DNA of 64,000 nt. Origin: Methanomassiliicoccus sp. Lineage in GTDB: Archaea; Thermoplasmatota; Thermoplasmata; Methanomassiliicoccales; Methanomassiliicoccaceae. The first letter of the stretch is position 1. Every line of letters starts with the position of its first letter. Of this stretch, positions 42,250-51,992 are shown piece after piece. The stretch lies in the NCBI GenBank assembly GCA_033485155.1, contig JAWQJJ010000005.1, forward strand, positions 149,077 through 213,076. Reading direction: 5' to 3'. The position numbers and the translations under genes are program-made. The notes under the pieces are model-generated. The model did not search any database and was not told where the DNA came from. It worked only from the letters and a program-made list of their open reading frames with translations.

Positions 42250-43365
42250 TTACTCTCCGCCGCGCTTGACCACGACGGTGATGATGTCCCCGTTCATCAG
42301 TAGATGGTCCTCGCCCACGGTCTGCCCGGGGAACTTGGCCGATTTGCCCCATATGGTGGCATAACGGAAGTTGCGACGGAAGGAGCGGTGGATTCGGTCG
42401 CAGAGATCCCCTACGGTCGAGCCGTTCATGATGACCATGGGCTCTTTCATGTCCGCCTCCTGCCCCTGAGGCTTGAGGAACACGTGAATGAAGTCGAGCT
42501 TGCGGAAGATCTCTTCCCTAAGCTCCTCGAGGCCTACCTCCTTGTTCGCCGCCACGTACACGGGTTTCCAAGGCCTCATCTTCTCCTTGACCTTGTTGAG
42601 GTGTCCCTCGTCCACCAGATCGATCTTGTTGACCACGGCGGCCGATCGCAGGTACACACGATTACCAGTTAGGACGTCGATTAGCTGCTCCTCGTCCACG
42701 TCCTCGCGTATGATGACCTCGGCGTTCACGTAACCATAGGCGGCGACCATGTCCGCGGCGATCTCCGCGGTGATCTTGGTCAGCTGAACGGTGGGTTTGA
42801 CCTCGATGCCTCCCCGGTCGGTCTTGGTGATCACGACGTTCGGCGGGCGGGTGTTCAGGCGGATGCCGGTGTTGTATAGCTCGTTGACCAGCACCTCGAT
42901 GTTGGTATCGTAGACGTCGATGACGAAGAGGATGAGATCGGAGGTGCGGACGACGGCCAGCACCTCCCTGCCCCGGCCCTTGCCCCGTGAGGCGTCGCGA
43001 ATCAAGCCAGGCATGTCCAGGATCTGGATCTTGGCAAACTTGTGGTACATGATGCCCGGGATCACATCAAGCGTGGTGAAGGCGTAGGCGGCGACCTCGC
43101 TTTTGGCCCCGGTAAGCTTGTTTAGCAGGGTCGACTTACCCACCGACGGAAAACCGACCAGCGCCACGGTAGCGTTGCCCGATTTCTTTACCGAATAGCC
43201 CTGCCCTCCGCCTCCCGAGGCGGCCCGGCGCTTCTCCTGCTCCATCTTAAGGCGGGCGATCTTGGCCTTCAGGAGACCGATGTGACCTTGGGTCTTCTTG
43301 TTATACTGGGTCTTGCCGATCTCTTCCTCGATCGCCTTGATCTGCTCATCAATGGTAAGGGCCAC
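42250..43365 (-). CDS. DRG/OBG-family GTPase with TGS domain
   Basis: A 371-residue GTP-binding protein. An N-terminal coiled-coil/basic segment (IKAIEEEIGKTQYNKKTQG) precedes G1 GFPSVGKSTLLN, the G2 TTLDVIPG, G3 LDMPGLI, an insert with the DRG-like VITKTDRGGIEV, and G4 NKIDLVD; the C-terminal TGS domain starts near FIHVFLKPQG. Archaeal DRG homologues act on translation factors or ribosomes. The start is GTG at 43365 with GGTGA four bases before it; the frame to 43521 is arcC out of frame. It follows the carbamate kinase stop by four bases. Confidence 0.9.
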   Translation of the reverse strand: MALTIDEQIKAIEEEIGKTQYNKKTQGHIGLLKAKIARLKMEQEKRRAASGGGGQGYSVKKSGNATVALVGFPSVGKSTLLNKLTGAKSEVAAYAFTTLDVIPGIMYHKFAKIQILDMPGLIRDASRGKGRGREVLAVVRTSDLILFVIDVYDTNIEVLVNELYNTGIRLNTRPPNVVITKTDRGGIEVKPTVQLTKITAEIAADMVAAYGYVNAEVIIREDVDEEQLIDVLTGNRVYLRSAAVVNKIDLVDEGHLNKVKEKMRPWKPVYVAANKEVGLEELREEIFRKLDFIHVFLKPQGQEADMKEPMVIMNGSTVGDLCDRIHRSFRRNFRYATIWGKSAKFPGQTVGEDHLLMNGDIITVVVKRGGE

Positions 43366-43369
43366 TCGT

Positions 43370-44317
43370 TCACCGGTCTTGGATTTTGGTTCCCGCCTTA
43401 CTTGACAATGCCGTATGTAAAAGTTCCGGTCTGGTGATGACCACCCTGGTCCCACCCGAGCGCACGAAGTCGATCCCCGCCTCGACCTTGGGGCCCATGG
43501 AGCCAGGAGGGAAGTGACCATCTTCGAGATGGCGCTGGGCTTCGTCAGGAGTAATCTCGCCGAGCAGCCTCTGCCTCGGCGTCCCGTGGTCTAGGTAGGC
43601 ACCGTCGACGTCGGTCAGCATGATCAGCTCCTCGACACCCATGCCCTTGGCCAAGCAGGCCGAAGCAAGGTCCTTGTCCACCACCGCCTCGACGCCTTCC
43701 AGCCGGTGCCCCCGCCTTACCACCGGGATGCCCCCACCTCCCGCAGCGATGACCAGGTCGTTCCCGCCCCTCACCAGTCTAGAGATGGAATCAGCTTCGA
43801 CGATCCCTATCGGCCGAGGGGAGGGGACGACCCTCCGCCATCCGCCCCGGGCGCGGTCCTCTCTCATCTCCCATCCCTTGGTCCGCTCCAGCCGCCTCGC
43901 CTCGTCCGCCGAGTAGAACGGGCCGATTGGCTTGGAAGGATACTTAAACGCCTCATCATCTTCGGCGACAATGACTCTGGTGAGCACACAGGGCACCGTA
44001 CGCTGGCAACATTGCGTCGCCAGTTCCTCTGTCAACGCCTGCTGGAAAAGGTAACCGATCAAGCCCTGGGACTCCGCCACGCATACGTCAAGAGGCATGG
44101 GCGGGATCTCGTCCTTAGCCGCCTCGTTCTGAAGAAGAATATCTCCCACCTGCGGCCCATTGCCGTGGGTCAAGGTGATGTGGTAGCCGGCGTCGACCAT
44201 GGCCGCGATGTGCCGGCATGTTTCCTTAAGGTTCCTCGACTGGTTTTCCCTTGTCGGGAGTTGTCCCTTCCGCAGGATCGCGTTACCGCCTATGGCCACG
44301 ACAGCGGTCCTCATCAC
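43370..44317 (-). CDS. arcC: Carbamate kinase
   Basis: A 315-residue amino-acid-kinase-fold enzyme that makes ATP from carbamoyl phosphate, or carbamoyl phosphate in reverse. VVAIGGNAILRKGQ, LTHGNGPQVGDILLQNE, CVAESQGLIGYLFQQAL and the late VIAAGGGGIPVV and GSMGPKVEAGIDFV are family hallmarks. Two ATGs open the frame. No arcA, arcB or pyrB is adjacent, so its pathway (arginine deiminase, purine/allantoin, or carbamoyl phosphate supply) is open. It is followed four bases later by a GTPase gene on the same strand. Confidence 0.92.
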   Translation of the reverse strand: MMRTAVVAIGGNAILRKGQLPTRENQSRNLKETCRHIAAMVDAGYHITLTHGNGPQVGDILLQNEAAKDEIPPMPLDVCVAESQGLIGYLFQQALTEELATQCCQRTVPCVLTRVIVAEDDEAFKYPSKPIGPFYSADEARRLERTKGWEMREDRARGGWRRVVPSPRPIGIVEADSISRLVRGGNDLVIAAGGGGIPVVRRGHRLEGVEAVVDKDLASACLAKGMGVEELIMLTDVDGAYLDHGTPRQRLLGEITPDEAQRHLEDGHFPPGSMGPKVEAGIDFVRSGGTRVVITRPELLHTALSSKAGTKIQDR

Positions 44318-44401
44318 TCTGTTTTCATCTTCTCTGCGATTGAAAAAGGTTCCCCTGCCTTGGGCAGAGCTATAATAACTCCTAGGAGCATGCGGAAAAC
44401 G

Positions 44402-45397
44402 ATGTCAACGCTGGACGATCTTAAGGACCGGTTCCTCAAGTTCCGCGCCAACAAGTACGCGGTCTACGTTGGGCTGGCCCTGACCTTCATCGTATGCACG
44501 CTCCTGCTGCTGTACTCGTCGTACCTGCTATGCTTCGGCATTTTGCTGGTGGCGGTGGCAGGCTACTACATCCCAGTCCTCTTCGGGCTGAAGTCCAGGA
44601 AGAAATTGGCGGTGTGGGGCGTGGTGCTGATCGTGCTCCTTGCCGTGCCTTACACCATGTTCATCATCGCCCAGGAGAAGAACGCCGAGAACATCAAGCT
44701 CAGCACCGCCAATGGATCGATGACGAACGGAACTGTCACTCCATTCTACGGCAATGATACTACTGTCCACGTGTTCTCGGTGGAGGTTACCAACTCCACC
44801 TACTCCAACGTGCGGGTCGTGGTCTATGATGTCCAGACCAGTTCAGTAGTGGTCAACGCGACGATGGAAGGTAACACCTCGACGAACGACGGCCTGTTCA
44901 CCTACGAGACCACCCTGGCCAACAAGTCCAGCTATGGCTACTGGTTCGCTGCCGATACGAACGATGGGTTCAAGGCTACATCCAGCAACTACGGTCCGCT
45001 GCATGCCGACGATACCGCCCTTTTCGTCTACTGGTTCCCCCTGATCATCTTCGCCCTGTTCATCGAGATCGGCGTCCTGTACTTCCTCCTGCTGATCATG
45101 GGCTACTGGATGGAGCGCACCAGGGCCCGGGCGGCCGATAAACAGATGCAGCAGGGACCGAGCGACACTCTCCCGCCAGCCAAGGGCGGCAAGGAGGAGA
45201 AGTTCGTATGCTCAGAGTGCGGGGCCGAAGTGCCTAGCTCCGCCCAACGCTGCCCCCAGTGCGGGGAACGGTTCGACGAGCCTAAGGATGCCAAGCCGAA
45301 GAGCAAGAAGGAAGAGTTCGTCTGCACGGAGTGCGGGGCGGCCGTGGACGAGAATGCCAAGACCTGCTGGAACTGTGGGAAGGAGTTCGAGAACTAG
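44402..45397 (+). CDS. Membrane protein with an outer domain and two C-terminal zinc ribbons
   Basis: A 331-residue protein. Three hydrophobic helices lie in residues about 18-100 ([57 protein letters not shown]), then an Asn/Thr-rich region of about 110 residues predicted outside, a fourth helix ([20 protein letters not shown]), and two cytoplasmic zinc ribbons ([19 protein letters not shown] and [19 protein letters not shown]). The ATG at 44402 is about 28 bases after TATAATA near 44371, suggesting a leaderless message; the ATG at 44390 has AGGAG only one base away. Function unknown; topoisomerase VI genes follow. Confidence 0.7.
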   Translation: MSTLDDLKDRFLKFRANKYAVYVGLALTFIVCTLLLLYSSYLLCFGILLVAVAGYYIPVLFGLKSRKKLAVWGVVLIVLLAVPYTMFIIAQEKNAENIKLSTANGSMTNGTVTPFYGNDTTVHVFSVEVTNSTYSNVRVVVYDVQTSSVVVNATMEGNTSTNDGLFTYETTLANKSSYGYWFAADTNDGFKATSSNYGPLHADDTALFVYWFPLIIFALFIEIGVLYFLLLIMGYWMERTRARAADKQMQQGPSDTLPPAKGGKEEKFVCSECGAEVPSSAQRCPQCGERFDEPKDAKPKSKKEEFVCTECGAAVDENAKTCWNCGKEFEN

Positions 45398-45427
45398 TCT
45401 CACTTTCGATCACCCCACGGTGAAACC

Positions 45428-45436
45428 TTTTAAAAC
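45428..45436 (+). promoter_or_regulatory. TATA box of top6BA
   Basis: TTTTAAAAC, centred about 27 bases before the topoisomerase VI B start at 45459, in line with a leaderless message. Confidence 0.5.
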
Positions 45437-45458
45437 CCCTTTCCTTTGTGGTTCTGGG

Positions 45459-47453
45459 ATGCCTCCTACTACCGCTCAGAAACTGGCCAAGAGCCAGAAG
45501 GAGATATCAGTCTCCGAGTTCTTCGAGAAGAATCGACAGATCCTGGGTTTCGATTCACCGATCAAATCGCTCATCATGGGAGTCAAGGAGGCCGTGGACA
45601 ACGCCCTCGACGCCTGCGAGGAGGCGCAGATCCTTCCTGACATAGTGGTCAAGATCGATAAGATCGACCAGAAAGAGTACCGTGTCAGCGTCGAAGACAA
45701 CGGCCCGGGCATCGTGTCTACATCCATGCCCAATGTGTTCGGCCGTTTGCTGTACGGCTCTAGGTTCCACGCCGTGCGGCAATCCAGGGGTCAGCAGGGC
45801 ATCGGGATCTCCGCCACCATCATGTATGGGCAGATCACTACCGGGAAGGCAGCCACCGCACGGTCCAAGGTGGAGGGAGCGGAGGCAGCCAAAGAGATCG
45901 ACATTATCATCGACACCAAGAAGAACGCCCCCATCCTGCTGCGGGAGGACTACATACCCTGGAACGACAAGCCACACGGCACCAGGGTGGATTTTTACAT
46001 GAATGGACGGTACGTCACCGGCAAGCAGTCGGTGCTGGAGTATCTCCGCCAGACGGCGATCGTCAACCCCCACGCCACCATCACCTTCATTGATCCCGAC
46101 GGCAAGCGTTTCACATTCGAGCGGGCCACGGACCAGATGCCCCCTCTGTGCAAGGAGATCAAACCTCATCCCGACGGCATTGAGCTCGGGACGCTGATGA
46201 ACATGATCAAGGCCACCAAGGAGAAGAACCTGATCAAGTTCCTGCAGAACGATTTCAACCGCATCTCCGAGCGTGTGGCGCGGGAGATCTGTGCTGCCGC
46301 CGGATTGCCCGAGACCACCCGGCCCAGCAACCTTACCCTCGAATCGTCCAAACAGCTGTTGGAGGGGATCGGCAAGGTCAAGATCATGGCGCCCCAGGTT
46401 GACTGCCTGTCACCGATCGGAGGGAACCTCATCCGCAAGGGCCTGAAGCATGTATTAATGGACATTAAGCCGGAGTTCTACGCTCCTCCGGTGAGCCGGG
46501 AGCCCAAGGTCCACACTGGCAATCCCTTCCTGGTCGAGGTCGGTATCGTGTACGGTGGCGACCTCCCATCGGACCAGCCGGTGCAGATCCTGAGGTTCGC
46601 CAACCGTGTGCCGCTCCTCTATCAGCAGGGGGCATGCGTGGTGACCAAAGCGATCGAGGGGACCGACTGGAGAAGGTATGGGCTGGAGCAGCGGGGCGGC
46701 TCTGGAATTCCGTTCGGGCCGGCCATCATCCTCGTCCACGTCGCGTCCACCAAGATTCCGTTCACATCCGAGGCCAAGGAGGCCATCGCCTCCGTGCCCA
46801 ACATCCAAGAAGAGATATCTCTGGCGCTCAAGGCCTGCGGCCGAAGCCTGAAGACCCATCTCAACAAGAAGGAGAGAAAGACCAAGACGCGGTCCAAGTT
46901 CGAGATCGTCCAGGTCATCATACCGCTGATGGCCGAAAAGACCTCTAAGATCGTTGGCAAACCAGTACCCGACCTCCGGGGAACCCTTACTAAGATCATG
47001 AACGTGGTATGGATCGATGACGAGGTCAGTTATGCCAGTAAGCGCCACCGGGTGAAGGTGCAGGTATACAATTACACGCCGAAACAGCAGAGGTTCAAAG
47101 TCCACACCGTCCTGCCCAAGGGATCCCTGGACCTCGCCTCGTGCAACCTCAAGCCCCTGGAGGTCAAAGAGGACGAGAAGATTACCTGGGAGCTGCCCAA
47201 GATCGCCTCCACCGCCTTGTATGAGCTGACCTTCGAGCTTCAGGGATTGGATCAGGATGCCTTTTCGGAGACGGAGGTATACGTCTCTGGCATCAACCCT
47301 GTGGATGTCATGGGTGCCGATCCCCTCCCCGGCGATTGGGACCTGGAGGGCGTCAACTTCACCGAGGATGAGGCCCCGGCAGCGGAGAAAGCAGAGGATG
47401 AGGAGGAGGAGCCGGACTACGACGAGTCGGGAGAGGAGCTCAATGATGAGTAA
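45459..47453 (+). CDS. top6B: DNA topoisomerase VI subunit B
   Basis: The ATPase half of the archaeal type IIB topoisomerase that relaxes and decatenates DNA. A GHKL domain is clear: [15 protein letters not shown] (N box), VEDNGPGIV (G1) and [17 protein letters not shown] (G2). The helix-two-turn-helix and transducer regions follow, with the switch Lys region near [20 protein letters not shown]. The C-terminus ends in a highly acidic tail ([17 protein letters not shown]). 664 residues. The start at 45459 fits the TATA box. The top6A ATG lies 11 bases inside its end. Confidence 0.95.
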   Translation: MPPTTAQKLAKSQKEISVSEFFEKNRQILGFDSPIKSLIMGVKEAVDNALDACEEAQILPDIVVKIDKIDQKEYRVSVEDNGPGIVSTSMPNVFGRLLYGSRFHAVRQSRGQQGIGISATIMYGQITTGKAATARSKVEGAEAAKEIDIIIDTKKNAPILLREDYIPWNDKPHGTRVDFYMNGRYVTGKQSVLEYLRQTAIVNPHATITFIDPDGKRFTFERATDQMPPLCKEIKPHPDGIELGTLMNMIKATKEKNLIKFLQNDFNRISERVAREICAAAGLPETTRPSNLTLESSKQLLEGIGKVKIMAPQVDCLSPIGGNLIRKGLKHVLMDIKPEFYAPPVSREPKVHTGNPFLVEVGIVYGGDLPSDQPVQILRFANRVPLLYQQGACVVTKAIEGTDWRRYGLEQRGGSGIPFGPAIILVHVASTKIPFTSEAKEAIASVPNIQEEISLALKACGRSLKTHLNKKERKTKTRSKFEIVQVIIPLMAEKTSKIVGKPVPDLRGTLTKIMNVVWIDDEVSYASKRHRVKVQVYNYTPKQQRFKVHTVLPKGSLDLASCNLKPLEVKEDEKITWELPKIASTALYELTFELQGLDQDAFSETEVYVSGINPVDVMGADPLPGDWDLEGVNFTEDEAPAAEKAEDEEEEPDYDESGEELNDE

Positions 47454-48546
47454 TCAACGCAACACTGATGCCATAAAGCGGCTCTATTCCATATCCGAGT
47501 CGATCTACGATCAGCTGGACAAGGGCCAGGTACCCAAGATGGTCCTCCCCCTGAGGACCAAAGCCAACATCAAGTTTGATACCCGAAGCAACGTGTGGAA
47601 GTACGGCAGCTTGAGGGGGGCCCGCTCGGCCAAGAAGGTCAAGGGAGCCATGATGTTACTCCGCACCTCGTACATGCTGGAGCTCATCCAGGACATGATC
47701 GAGACCAACAAGTCCTCGACGCTCAGAGAAGCGTACTATATCTCTGAGGGTTGGGGGAAGGCTAAGTTCCATTCCCAGGACGAGTCGAACCTTCTTGCGG
47801 AGGATCTCGAGATCGTGACTCAGTGCCTCAGGGAGGATTTCAAGCTTCGCCCCGAGGAGGATGGGGCCAGGGTCATCGGCGACATCAATATCATAGAGAC
47901 GGACCGCAAGGGCAAGAAGAAGGCGATGAACTGTCGGGACGACGTCGGCGACTCCGGCTACGGGATACCTTACAATGTGGAGAAGGAGAAGCTGGAGCTA
48001 AAGAACACCTCCGCGAAGTTCGTGGTGGCCATCGAGACCGGCGGTATGTTCGACCGCCTGGTGGAGAACGGGTTCGACGAGGATTCCAACGCCGTATTAG
48101 TGCATCTGAAAGGCCAGCCGGCCCGCTCCACTCGGAGGTTTATCAAGCGCCTCAACGAGGAGATGCACCTGCCGGTGATCGTCTTCACCGATGGTGACCC
48201 CTGGTCCTTCCGCATCTATGCCTCTGTGGCCTACGGCGCGATCAAGACCGCGCACCTGTCAGAGTACCTCGCCACCCCCACCGCCGAGTACATTGGTATC
48301 ACCGCCTCGGACATCGAGAACTACGAGCTGCCTACAGACAAGCTGACGGACATGGACGTGAGGGCGCTCAATGCCGAACTCAAGGACCCTAGATTCAATA
48401 CCGACTTCTGGAAGGGCGAGATCGACCTCATGCTCAAGCTGAACCGGAAAGCTGAGCAACAAGCCCTGGCCAAGTATGGCCTGGACTACGTGACCGACAC
48501 CTACCTGCCGGACAAGCTTAACGAGCTGGGCCTGCTGAAGAAGTGA
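47443..48546 (+). CDS. top6A: DNA topoisomerase VI subunit A
   Basis: The DNA-cleaving half of topoisomerase VI, related to Spo11. The catalytic Tyr is in [15 protein letters not shown], and the Toprim domain has [15 protein letters not shown] and [23 protein letters not shown] with the metal-binding Asp residues. 367 residues is standard. GGAG precedes the tandem ATGs within the end of top6B, so the two subunits are translated together in a short operon. Confidence 0.95.
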   Translation: MMSNQRNTDAIKRLYSISESIYDQLDKGQVPKMVLPLRTKANIKFDTRSNVWKYGSLRGARSAKKVKGAMMLLRTSYMLELIQDMIETNKSSTLREAYYISEGWGKAKFHSQDESNLLAEDLEIVTQCLREDFKLRPEEDGARVIGDINIIETDRKGKKKAMNCRDDVGDSGYGIPYNVEKEKLELKNTSAKFVVAIETGGMFDRLVENGFDEDSNAVLVHLKGQPARSTRRFIKRLNEEMHLPVIVFTDGDPWSFRIYASVAYGAIKTAHLSEYLATPTAEYIGITASDIENYELPTDKLTDMDVRALNAELKDPRFNTDFWKGEIDLMLKLNRKAEQQALAKYGLDYVTDTYLPDKLNELGLLKK

Positions 48547-48591
48547 TCCCCCGAGCGGCATGTCTGACCGCTGGGAAGCGACAATGAGAGG

Positions 48592-48623
48592 AAAAAAGCC
48601 GGGTTACTCAGGGACCGCCCGGC
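48592..48623 (-). terminator. Terminator of the feo operon
   Basis: On the minus strand GCCGGG (48623-48618) pairs with CCCGGC (48603-48598) followed directly by TTTTTT. It lies immediately after the feoC-like stop. Confidence 0.65.
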
Positions 48624-48626
48624 CCA

Positions 48627-48899
48627 TCATCCCTTCTCCACTGCCTTTCTTCCCTTCGCGGTCATGATATAGGTTATGCTCCGGACACCTTCCGACGCGT
48701 TCCTACACTCTGAACATCGGCATCCGCGACATTGAGCTGAGGCGCAACCGCCCTCGTCCATTATTCTTTGGATGAAGCCTTTGTCCTCCAGGAGCCTCAA
48801 CCTCTGCCGGACGTCCTCTTCGCCCACGGCCAACTGATCAGCCATGTCCGTCACGGTGTTGATGCCGACACGGAGCAGCTCCAGGGTATCTCTTATCAT
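48627..48899 (-). CDS. feoC: FeoC-like winged-helix protein with cysteine cluster
   Basis: A 90-residue protein with a winged helix (LELLRVGINTVTDMADQLAVGEEDVRQRLRLLEDKGFI) and cysteines at 52, 57, 60, 62 and 65 (CASAQCRGCRCSEC), resembling the Fe-S motif of FeoC. FeoC-type proteins bind FeoB and may sense iron or protect FeoB from proteolysis. The start at 48899 has GGGGAGGAAGGA before it and overlaps the previous stop as ATGA. It is the last feo-operon gene. The FeoC name rests on context plus motif; MarR-like sensors are the alternative. Confidence 0.68.
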   Translation of the reverse strand: MIRDTLELLRVGINTVTDMADQLAVGEEDVRQRLRLLEDKGFIQRIMDEGGCASAQCRGCRCSECRNASEGVRSITYIMTAKGRKAVEKG

Positions 48900-49354
48900 T
48901 CCTTCCTCCCCGTCACCTGTGACCGGGGCTTTACGGCCCCGAACGCCTTGAGCTCGTGCCACAGCACCGCCAGGCAGGGGACCATCATGGGTATGGCGGG
49001 GGTGAAGTCGTCCCATGGCACCCAGCCGACGAATTCTTCATTGGCCAACAGAAAGGCCTCCGAGGCGTCCGCCATCAGAGTCAATAAAGCCACCAGGCCG
49101 ATGAAAAGGCCCAGCATGCATCCAACGATGAGGAAGGCATCTCCATCCGCTCCGTTCCGGGACCTCTTCAGGGCAGCAAAGAATGTCGCACCGACCAGGA
49201 GGAGCGCCAATCCCAGCATCACGTTCCCGTTGGCTGAAGCATAGGTCAACCAGCCCTCGTGTGCGAAGATGGCCGCTAATTCCAGAACTCCCAGGGCCAG
49301 GAACCCCGAACCCATCGTCAAAGATAACATCGACCTTTTATTGTCCACGTTCAC
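48896..49354 (-). CDS. Four-helix membrane protein in the feo operon
   Basis: A 152-residue protein with about four membrane helices (MLSLTMGSGFLALGVLELAA; GNVMLGLALLLVGATFFAAL; AFLIVGCMLGLFIGLVALLT; IPMMVPCLAVLWHEL). Several acidic and His residues lie between helices (HEGWL; EAFLLANEEFVGWVPWDD). I do not recognise the family. The GTG start at 49354 has GAGGTGA four bases upstream, 9 bases after feoB, and its stop overlaps the feoC-like start. The tight packing between feoB and feoC argues for an iron-transport role. Confidence 0.62.
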   Translation of the reverse strand: MNVDNKRSMLSLTMGSGFLALGVLELAAIFAHEGWLTYASANGNVMLGLALLLVGATFFAALKRSRNGADGDAFLIVGCMLGLFIGLVALLTLMADASEAFLLANEEFVGWVPWDDFTPAIPMMVPCLAVLWHELKAFGAVKPRSQVTGRKE

Positions 49355-49363
49355 ATTTTCACC

Positions 49364-51349
49364 TCACCACATCAGGTTGCCCAGATTGAAGACGATGAAG
49401 GCAACGATGTATGCGACCACAAGGCTGTAGATCACCGAGAACGCTGTCCACTTCAAGGAACCGGTCTCCTTCCACATCACACCCAGGGTCGCCAGGCAGG
49501 GAGTGTAGATGAGCACAAAGGACATCAGGCCCAGCGCGGTGGGTGCGGCCATGCTGTTGTCGATGCTCTCCTCCAACCCTTTGCCTTCTTCGGACCCATT
49601 TAGCACGCCTAGGGCGCCCACGACCACTTCTTTGGCCAGGAACCCAAATACCAGGGCGACGACCACCCTCCAATCGAACCCCAGCGGTGCGAATAAAGGG
49701 GCCAGGGTATGGCCTATCGCTCCGGCGTAACTGGCCTCGGTACCGTATTCCACACCCCAGGGCAGGCTTGCCAGCGCCCACACTATTATCGCGCCGAAGA
49801 GGATGACCGTTCCAGCCTTCTTCAGATACATGGAGCCTTTCTCCCACATGTGGATCACCGTACCCCTCCACAGGGGAAGGCGGTAGGGAGGCAGCTCCAT
49901 TATGAAGGGTGTGCCCTCTCCTTTCAGTATCGTGTGCCGGAAGACCAGGGCCGAGAGCACGGCGACGCCGATGCCGAGCAGGTACATGCCGAACACTACC
50001 GTCCCCGCGTTACTGGGGAAGAAAATACCTGCGAACAGGACATACACGGGCAGCCTTGCGGAGCACGAGATGTAAGGGGCTGAAAGGATGGTAATCAGAC
50101 GGCTCTTGGGATCCTCTATGGTACGGGAGGCCATGATGGCTGGGACGTTGCAGCCCAAGCCCAGGAGCATAGGTATGAACGATTTTCCGTGCAGGCCGAT
50201 CTTGGACATGACCCGATCCATGATGAACGCGGCCCTGGCCAGATATCCGGTGTCCTCCAATATCGATAGGAGAATGAACATGATGAATATGTTCGGCACG
50301 AAGACCAACACGAAACCGACACCGCTGATGATGCCGCTCCCGAGCAGAGAAGCGAGCCAATCCGGTTGTACGTTCTGAGCCATAACTTCGGACAGCCACG
50401 CAAACCCGGAATCGATCGCCGTGGCGAAGGGAGCGGCCACCACGAATGTCAGCTGGAAGATGCCCCACATCAAGGCGAGAAAAATGGGGATGCCGAGATA
50501 CTTGTTGGTGACTACCCGGTCAATAGCATCCGAGAGGGACCTCTTCTCCGTTCCCCGGTGGTAGACGTCGGAGAGCAGTGAGGTGATCTTGTCATACCTA
50601 CGGTCCACGAAGGACATCTCCATCTCTTCCTGGTCCACCGTCTTGAGCATCGAGCTGATACTCCTGACGGCCTCTCCTCCCTTCACCAGGTCCTCCGGCC
50701 GAATGAGACCTTCGATGAGCCTGAGACTGGACCATCTCATGGAGTACATGCTCCCACGCTCCCGGAGCAAGAGACTTTCGATCCCGCTAACCAGCCCCTC
50801 GGCCTCCCGGCCCAGGTCCACTAGCGGGCGGGGGATCTTGCCCCCCGAGGATGTTCTAACGATGACGTTCAGGAGATCATTGATTCCTTTCTTCCCGGTG
50901 GCCGATACACGAACCGCTGGTACGCCCAACAGGTCCGATAACTTGTCCACATCGAGCTTATCCCCACGGGCATCGGCCATGTCCGACATGTTGAGGGCGA
51001 GCACCAGCCTCTGCCCCATGTCCAGCAATTGAGTGGTGAGATAGAGGTTGCGCTCCAGGTTGGTGGAGTCGACCACCTGCACCACCACGTCGACTCCGCC
51101 GGCGGCAATGAAATCGTTAGCCACGGCCTCGTCCGGCGAGCGGGCCGCGAGGCTGTAGGTGCCGGGCAGATCGGTTATGTTCAGGACCTGGTCCTGATGC
51201 CATCGGGTACCGGTCTTCTTCTCTATCGTGACCCCGGGCCAGTTACCGACATGCTGCCGCGAACCGGTCAGCACGTTGAACAGGCTGGTCTTGCCCACAT
51301 TGGGGTTCCCGATCAGGGCTACGTTGATTTCCTTTCTCACGCTGCCCAC
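49364..51349 (-). CDS. feoB: Ferrous iron transport protein B
   Basis: A 661-residue Fe(II) uptake protein. The N-terminal G domain has G1 GNPNVGKTSLFN, G3 DLPGTYSLAARS and G4 NMSDMA, then a helical GDI-like domain and a membrane domain with two Gate regions (DTGYLARAAFIMDRVMSKIGLHG; ILSAPYISCSARLPVYVLFAG). Its length is somewhat below the bacterial 750-770. Start is GTG at 51349; another GTG is nine bases in. Six bases after the second feoA gene, and upstream of a small membrane protein. Confidence 0.95.
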   Translation of the reverse strand: MGSVRKEINVALIGNPNVGKTSLFNVLTGSRQHVGNWPGVTIEKKTGTRWHQDQVLNITDLPGTYSLAARSPDEAVANDFIAAGGVDVVVQVVDSTNLERNLYLTTQLLDMGQRLVLALNMSDMADARGDKLDVDKLSDLLGVPAVRVSATGKKGINDLLNVIVRTSSGGKIPRPLVDLGREAEGLVSGIESLLLRERGSMYSMRWSSLRLIEGLIRPEDLVKGGEAVRSISSMLKTVDQEEMEMSFVDRRYDKITSLLSDVYHRGTEKRSLSDAIDRVVTNKYLGIPIFLALMWGIFQLTFVVAAPFATAIDSGFAWLSEVMAQNVQPDWLASLLGSGIISGVGFVLVFVPNIFIMFILLSILEDTGYLARAAFIMDRVMSKIGLHGKSFIPMLLGLGCNVPAIMASRTIEDPKSRLITILSAPYISCSARLPVYVLFAGIFFPSNAGTVVFGMYLLGIGVAVLSALVFRHTILKGEGTPFIMELPPYRLPLWRGTVIHMWEKGSMYLKKAGTVILFGAIIVWALASLPWGVEYGTEASYAGAIGHTLAPLFAPLGFDWRVVVALVFGFLAKEVVVGALGVLNGSEEGKGLEESIDNSMAAPTALGLMSFVLIYTPCLATLGVMWKETGSLKWTAFSVIYSLVVAYIVAFIVFNLGNLMW

Positions 51350-51355
51350 CTAACC

Positions 51356-51586
51356 TTAGTACAGCTTGATCTTGCTCGCTAGCCCCATGCTCAGCGCCAA
51401 GCGAGTTCCGTTCACCCATACGATTAGGCCTCGGCCATCGGTCTTGAGGACTTTGATCTTGGCTCTCTCCACGAATCCCATCTCCCTAAGCCGCGTAGAG
51501 GCCCAGGTATTCCCGGCAATCTCCCTTACGATGCACTCGCTTCCTTCCCCGACCATTGCCAGGGACAGCTCCGCGGATATCTTCAT
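51356..51586 (-). CDS. feoA: FeoA domain protein (second copy)
   Basis: A 76-residue SH3-like FeoA protein: LSLAMVGEGSECIVREI, RLREMGFVERAKIKVLKTDG and GTRLALSMGLASKIKL. FeoA binds FeoB's cytoplasmic side. Its ATG overlaps the stop of the first feoA (ATGA), and feoB follows six bases later. The two FeoA copies differ clearly, so they may have separate tasks. Confidence 0.88.
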   Translation of the reverse strand: MKISAELSLAMVGEGSECIVREIAGNTWASTRLREMGFVERAKIKVLKTDGRGLIVWVNGTRLALSMGLASKIKLY

Positions 51587-51822
51587 CCCTCCCTCGGCCA
51601 GACGACCACGGCGGAAGCATCGCTTTTGCGTAAGGATATGGAGTAGCCTCGGACGGTGAACTCTACCGGATCGTTGAGCGGGGCCCTGCGGACCATGACG
51701 ATCTCTGCCCCGGGGCAGAGCCCCATCTCCGCGATCCTACGCCGTGCTGCTCCTTTCGATTCCACTCTTACAATGATGGCAGAGCTCCCGGGCTCCAGCC
51801 GGTCCAGGGTGATCTCGTTCAT
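51583..51822 (-). CDS. feoA: FeoA domain protein (first copy)
   Basis: A 79-residue FeoA protein: LDRLEPGSSAIIVRVESKGAARRRIAEMGLCPGAEIVMVRRA, then VEFTVRGYSISLRKSDASAV. It opens the feo operon; AAAAAGGTGTATAA precedes the ATG. Upstream is the dyad-rich promoter region described separately, which suggests iron-dependent control. Confidence 0.9.
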   Translation of the reverse strand: MNEITLDRLEPGSSAIIVRVESKGAARRRIAEMGLCPGAEIVMVRRAPLNDPVEFTVRGYSISLRKSDASAVVVWPREG

Positions 51823-51833
51823 TTATACACCTT

Positions 51834-51871
51834 TTTAGGAATACCGAAATTTTTCTTTCGGAGTTCCTAAA
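51834..51871. promoter_or_regulatory. Inverted repeat between the feo TATA box and feoA (candidate operator or leader hairpin)
   Basis: TTTAGGAATACCGAAA (51834-51849) and TTTCGGAGTTCCTAAA (51856-51871) match as an inverted repeat in 14 of 16 positions around a six-base spacer. It covers the expected transcription start (about 51860). The TTTAGG halves match half-sites of DtxR/IdeR-family iron repressors. Confidence 0.5.
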
Positions 51872-51880
51872 CTATAGTTC

Positions 51881-51890
51881 GGTATTTAAA
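51881..51890 (-). promoter_or_regulatory. TATA box of the feo operon
   Basis: TTTAAATACC on the minus strand, placed between two dyads and about 64 bases before the feoA ATG. Confidence 0.5.
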
Positions 51891-51906
51891 TTTAGCCTAG
51901 CCTAAA
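51891..51906. promoter_or_regulatory. DtxR/IdeR-like box next to the feo TATA box
   Basis: TTTAGCCTAGCCTAAA, a 16-base dyad symmetric except in its centre, adjoins the upstream edge of the TATA box where transcription factor B binds. It resembles the TTAGGTTAG-CTAACCTAA iron-box of DtxR-type repressors. Binding here would block initiation when iron is plentiful. Confidence 0.5.
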
Positions 51907-51992
51907 TCTTTTTCCGCGAAGAATGTGATCAGAGGGGGACGAGAAAAATAGCGCGATTGGAAAAATAAAAATGAAGAAGCGGCCAGGCTGCT

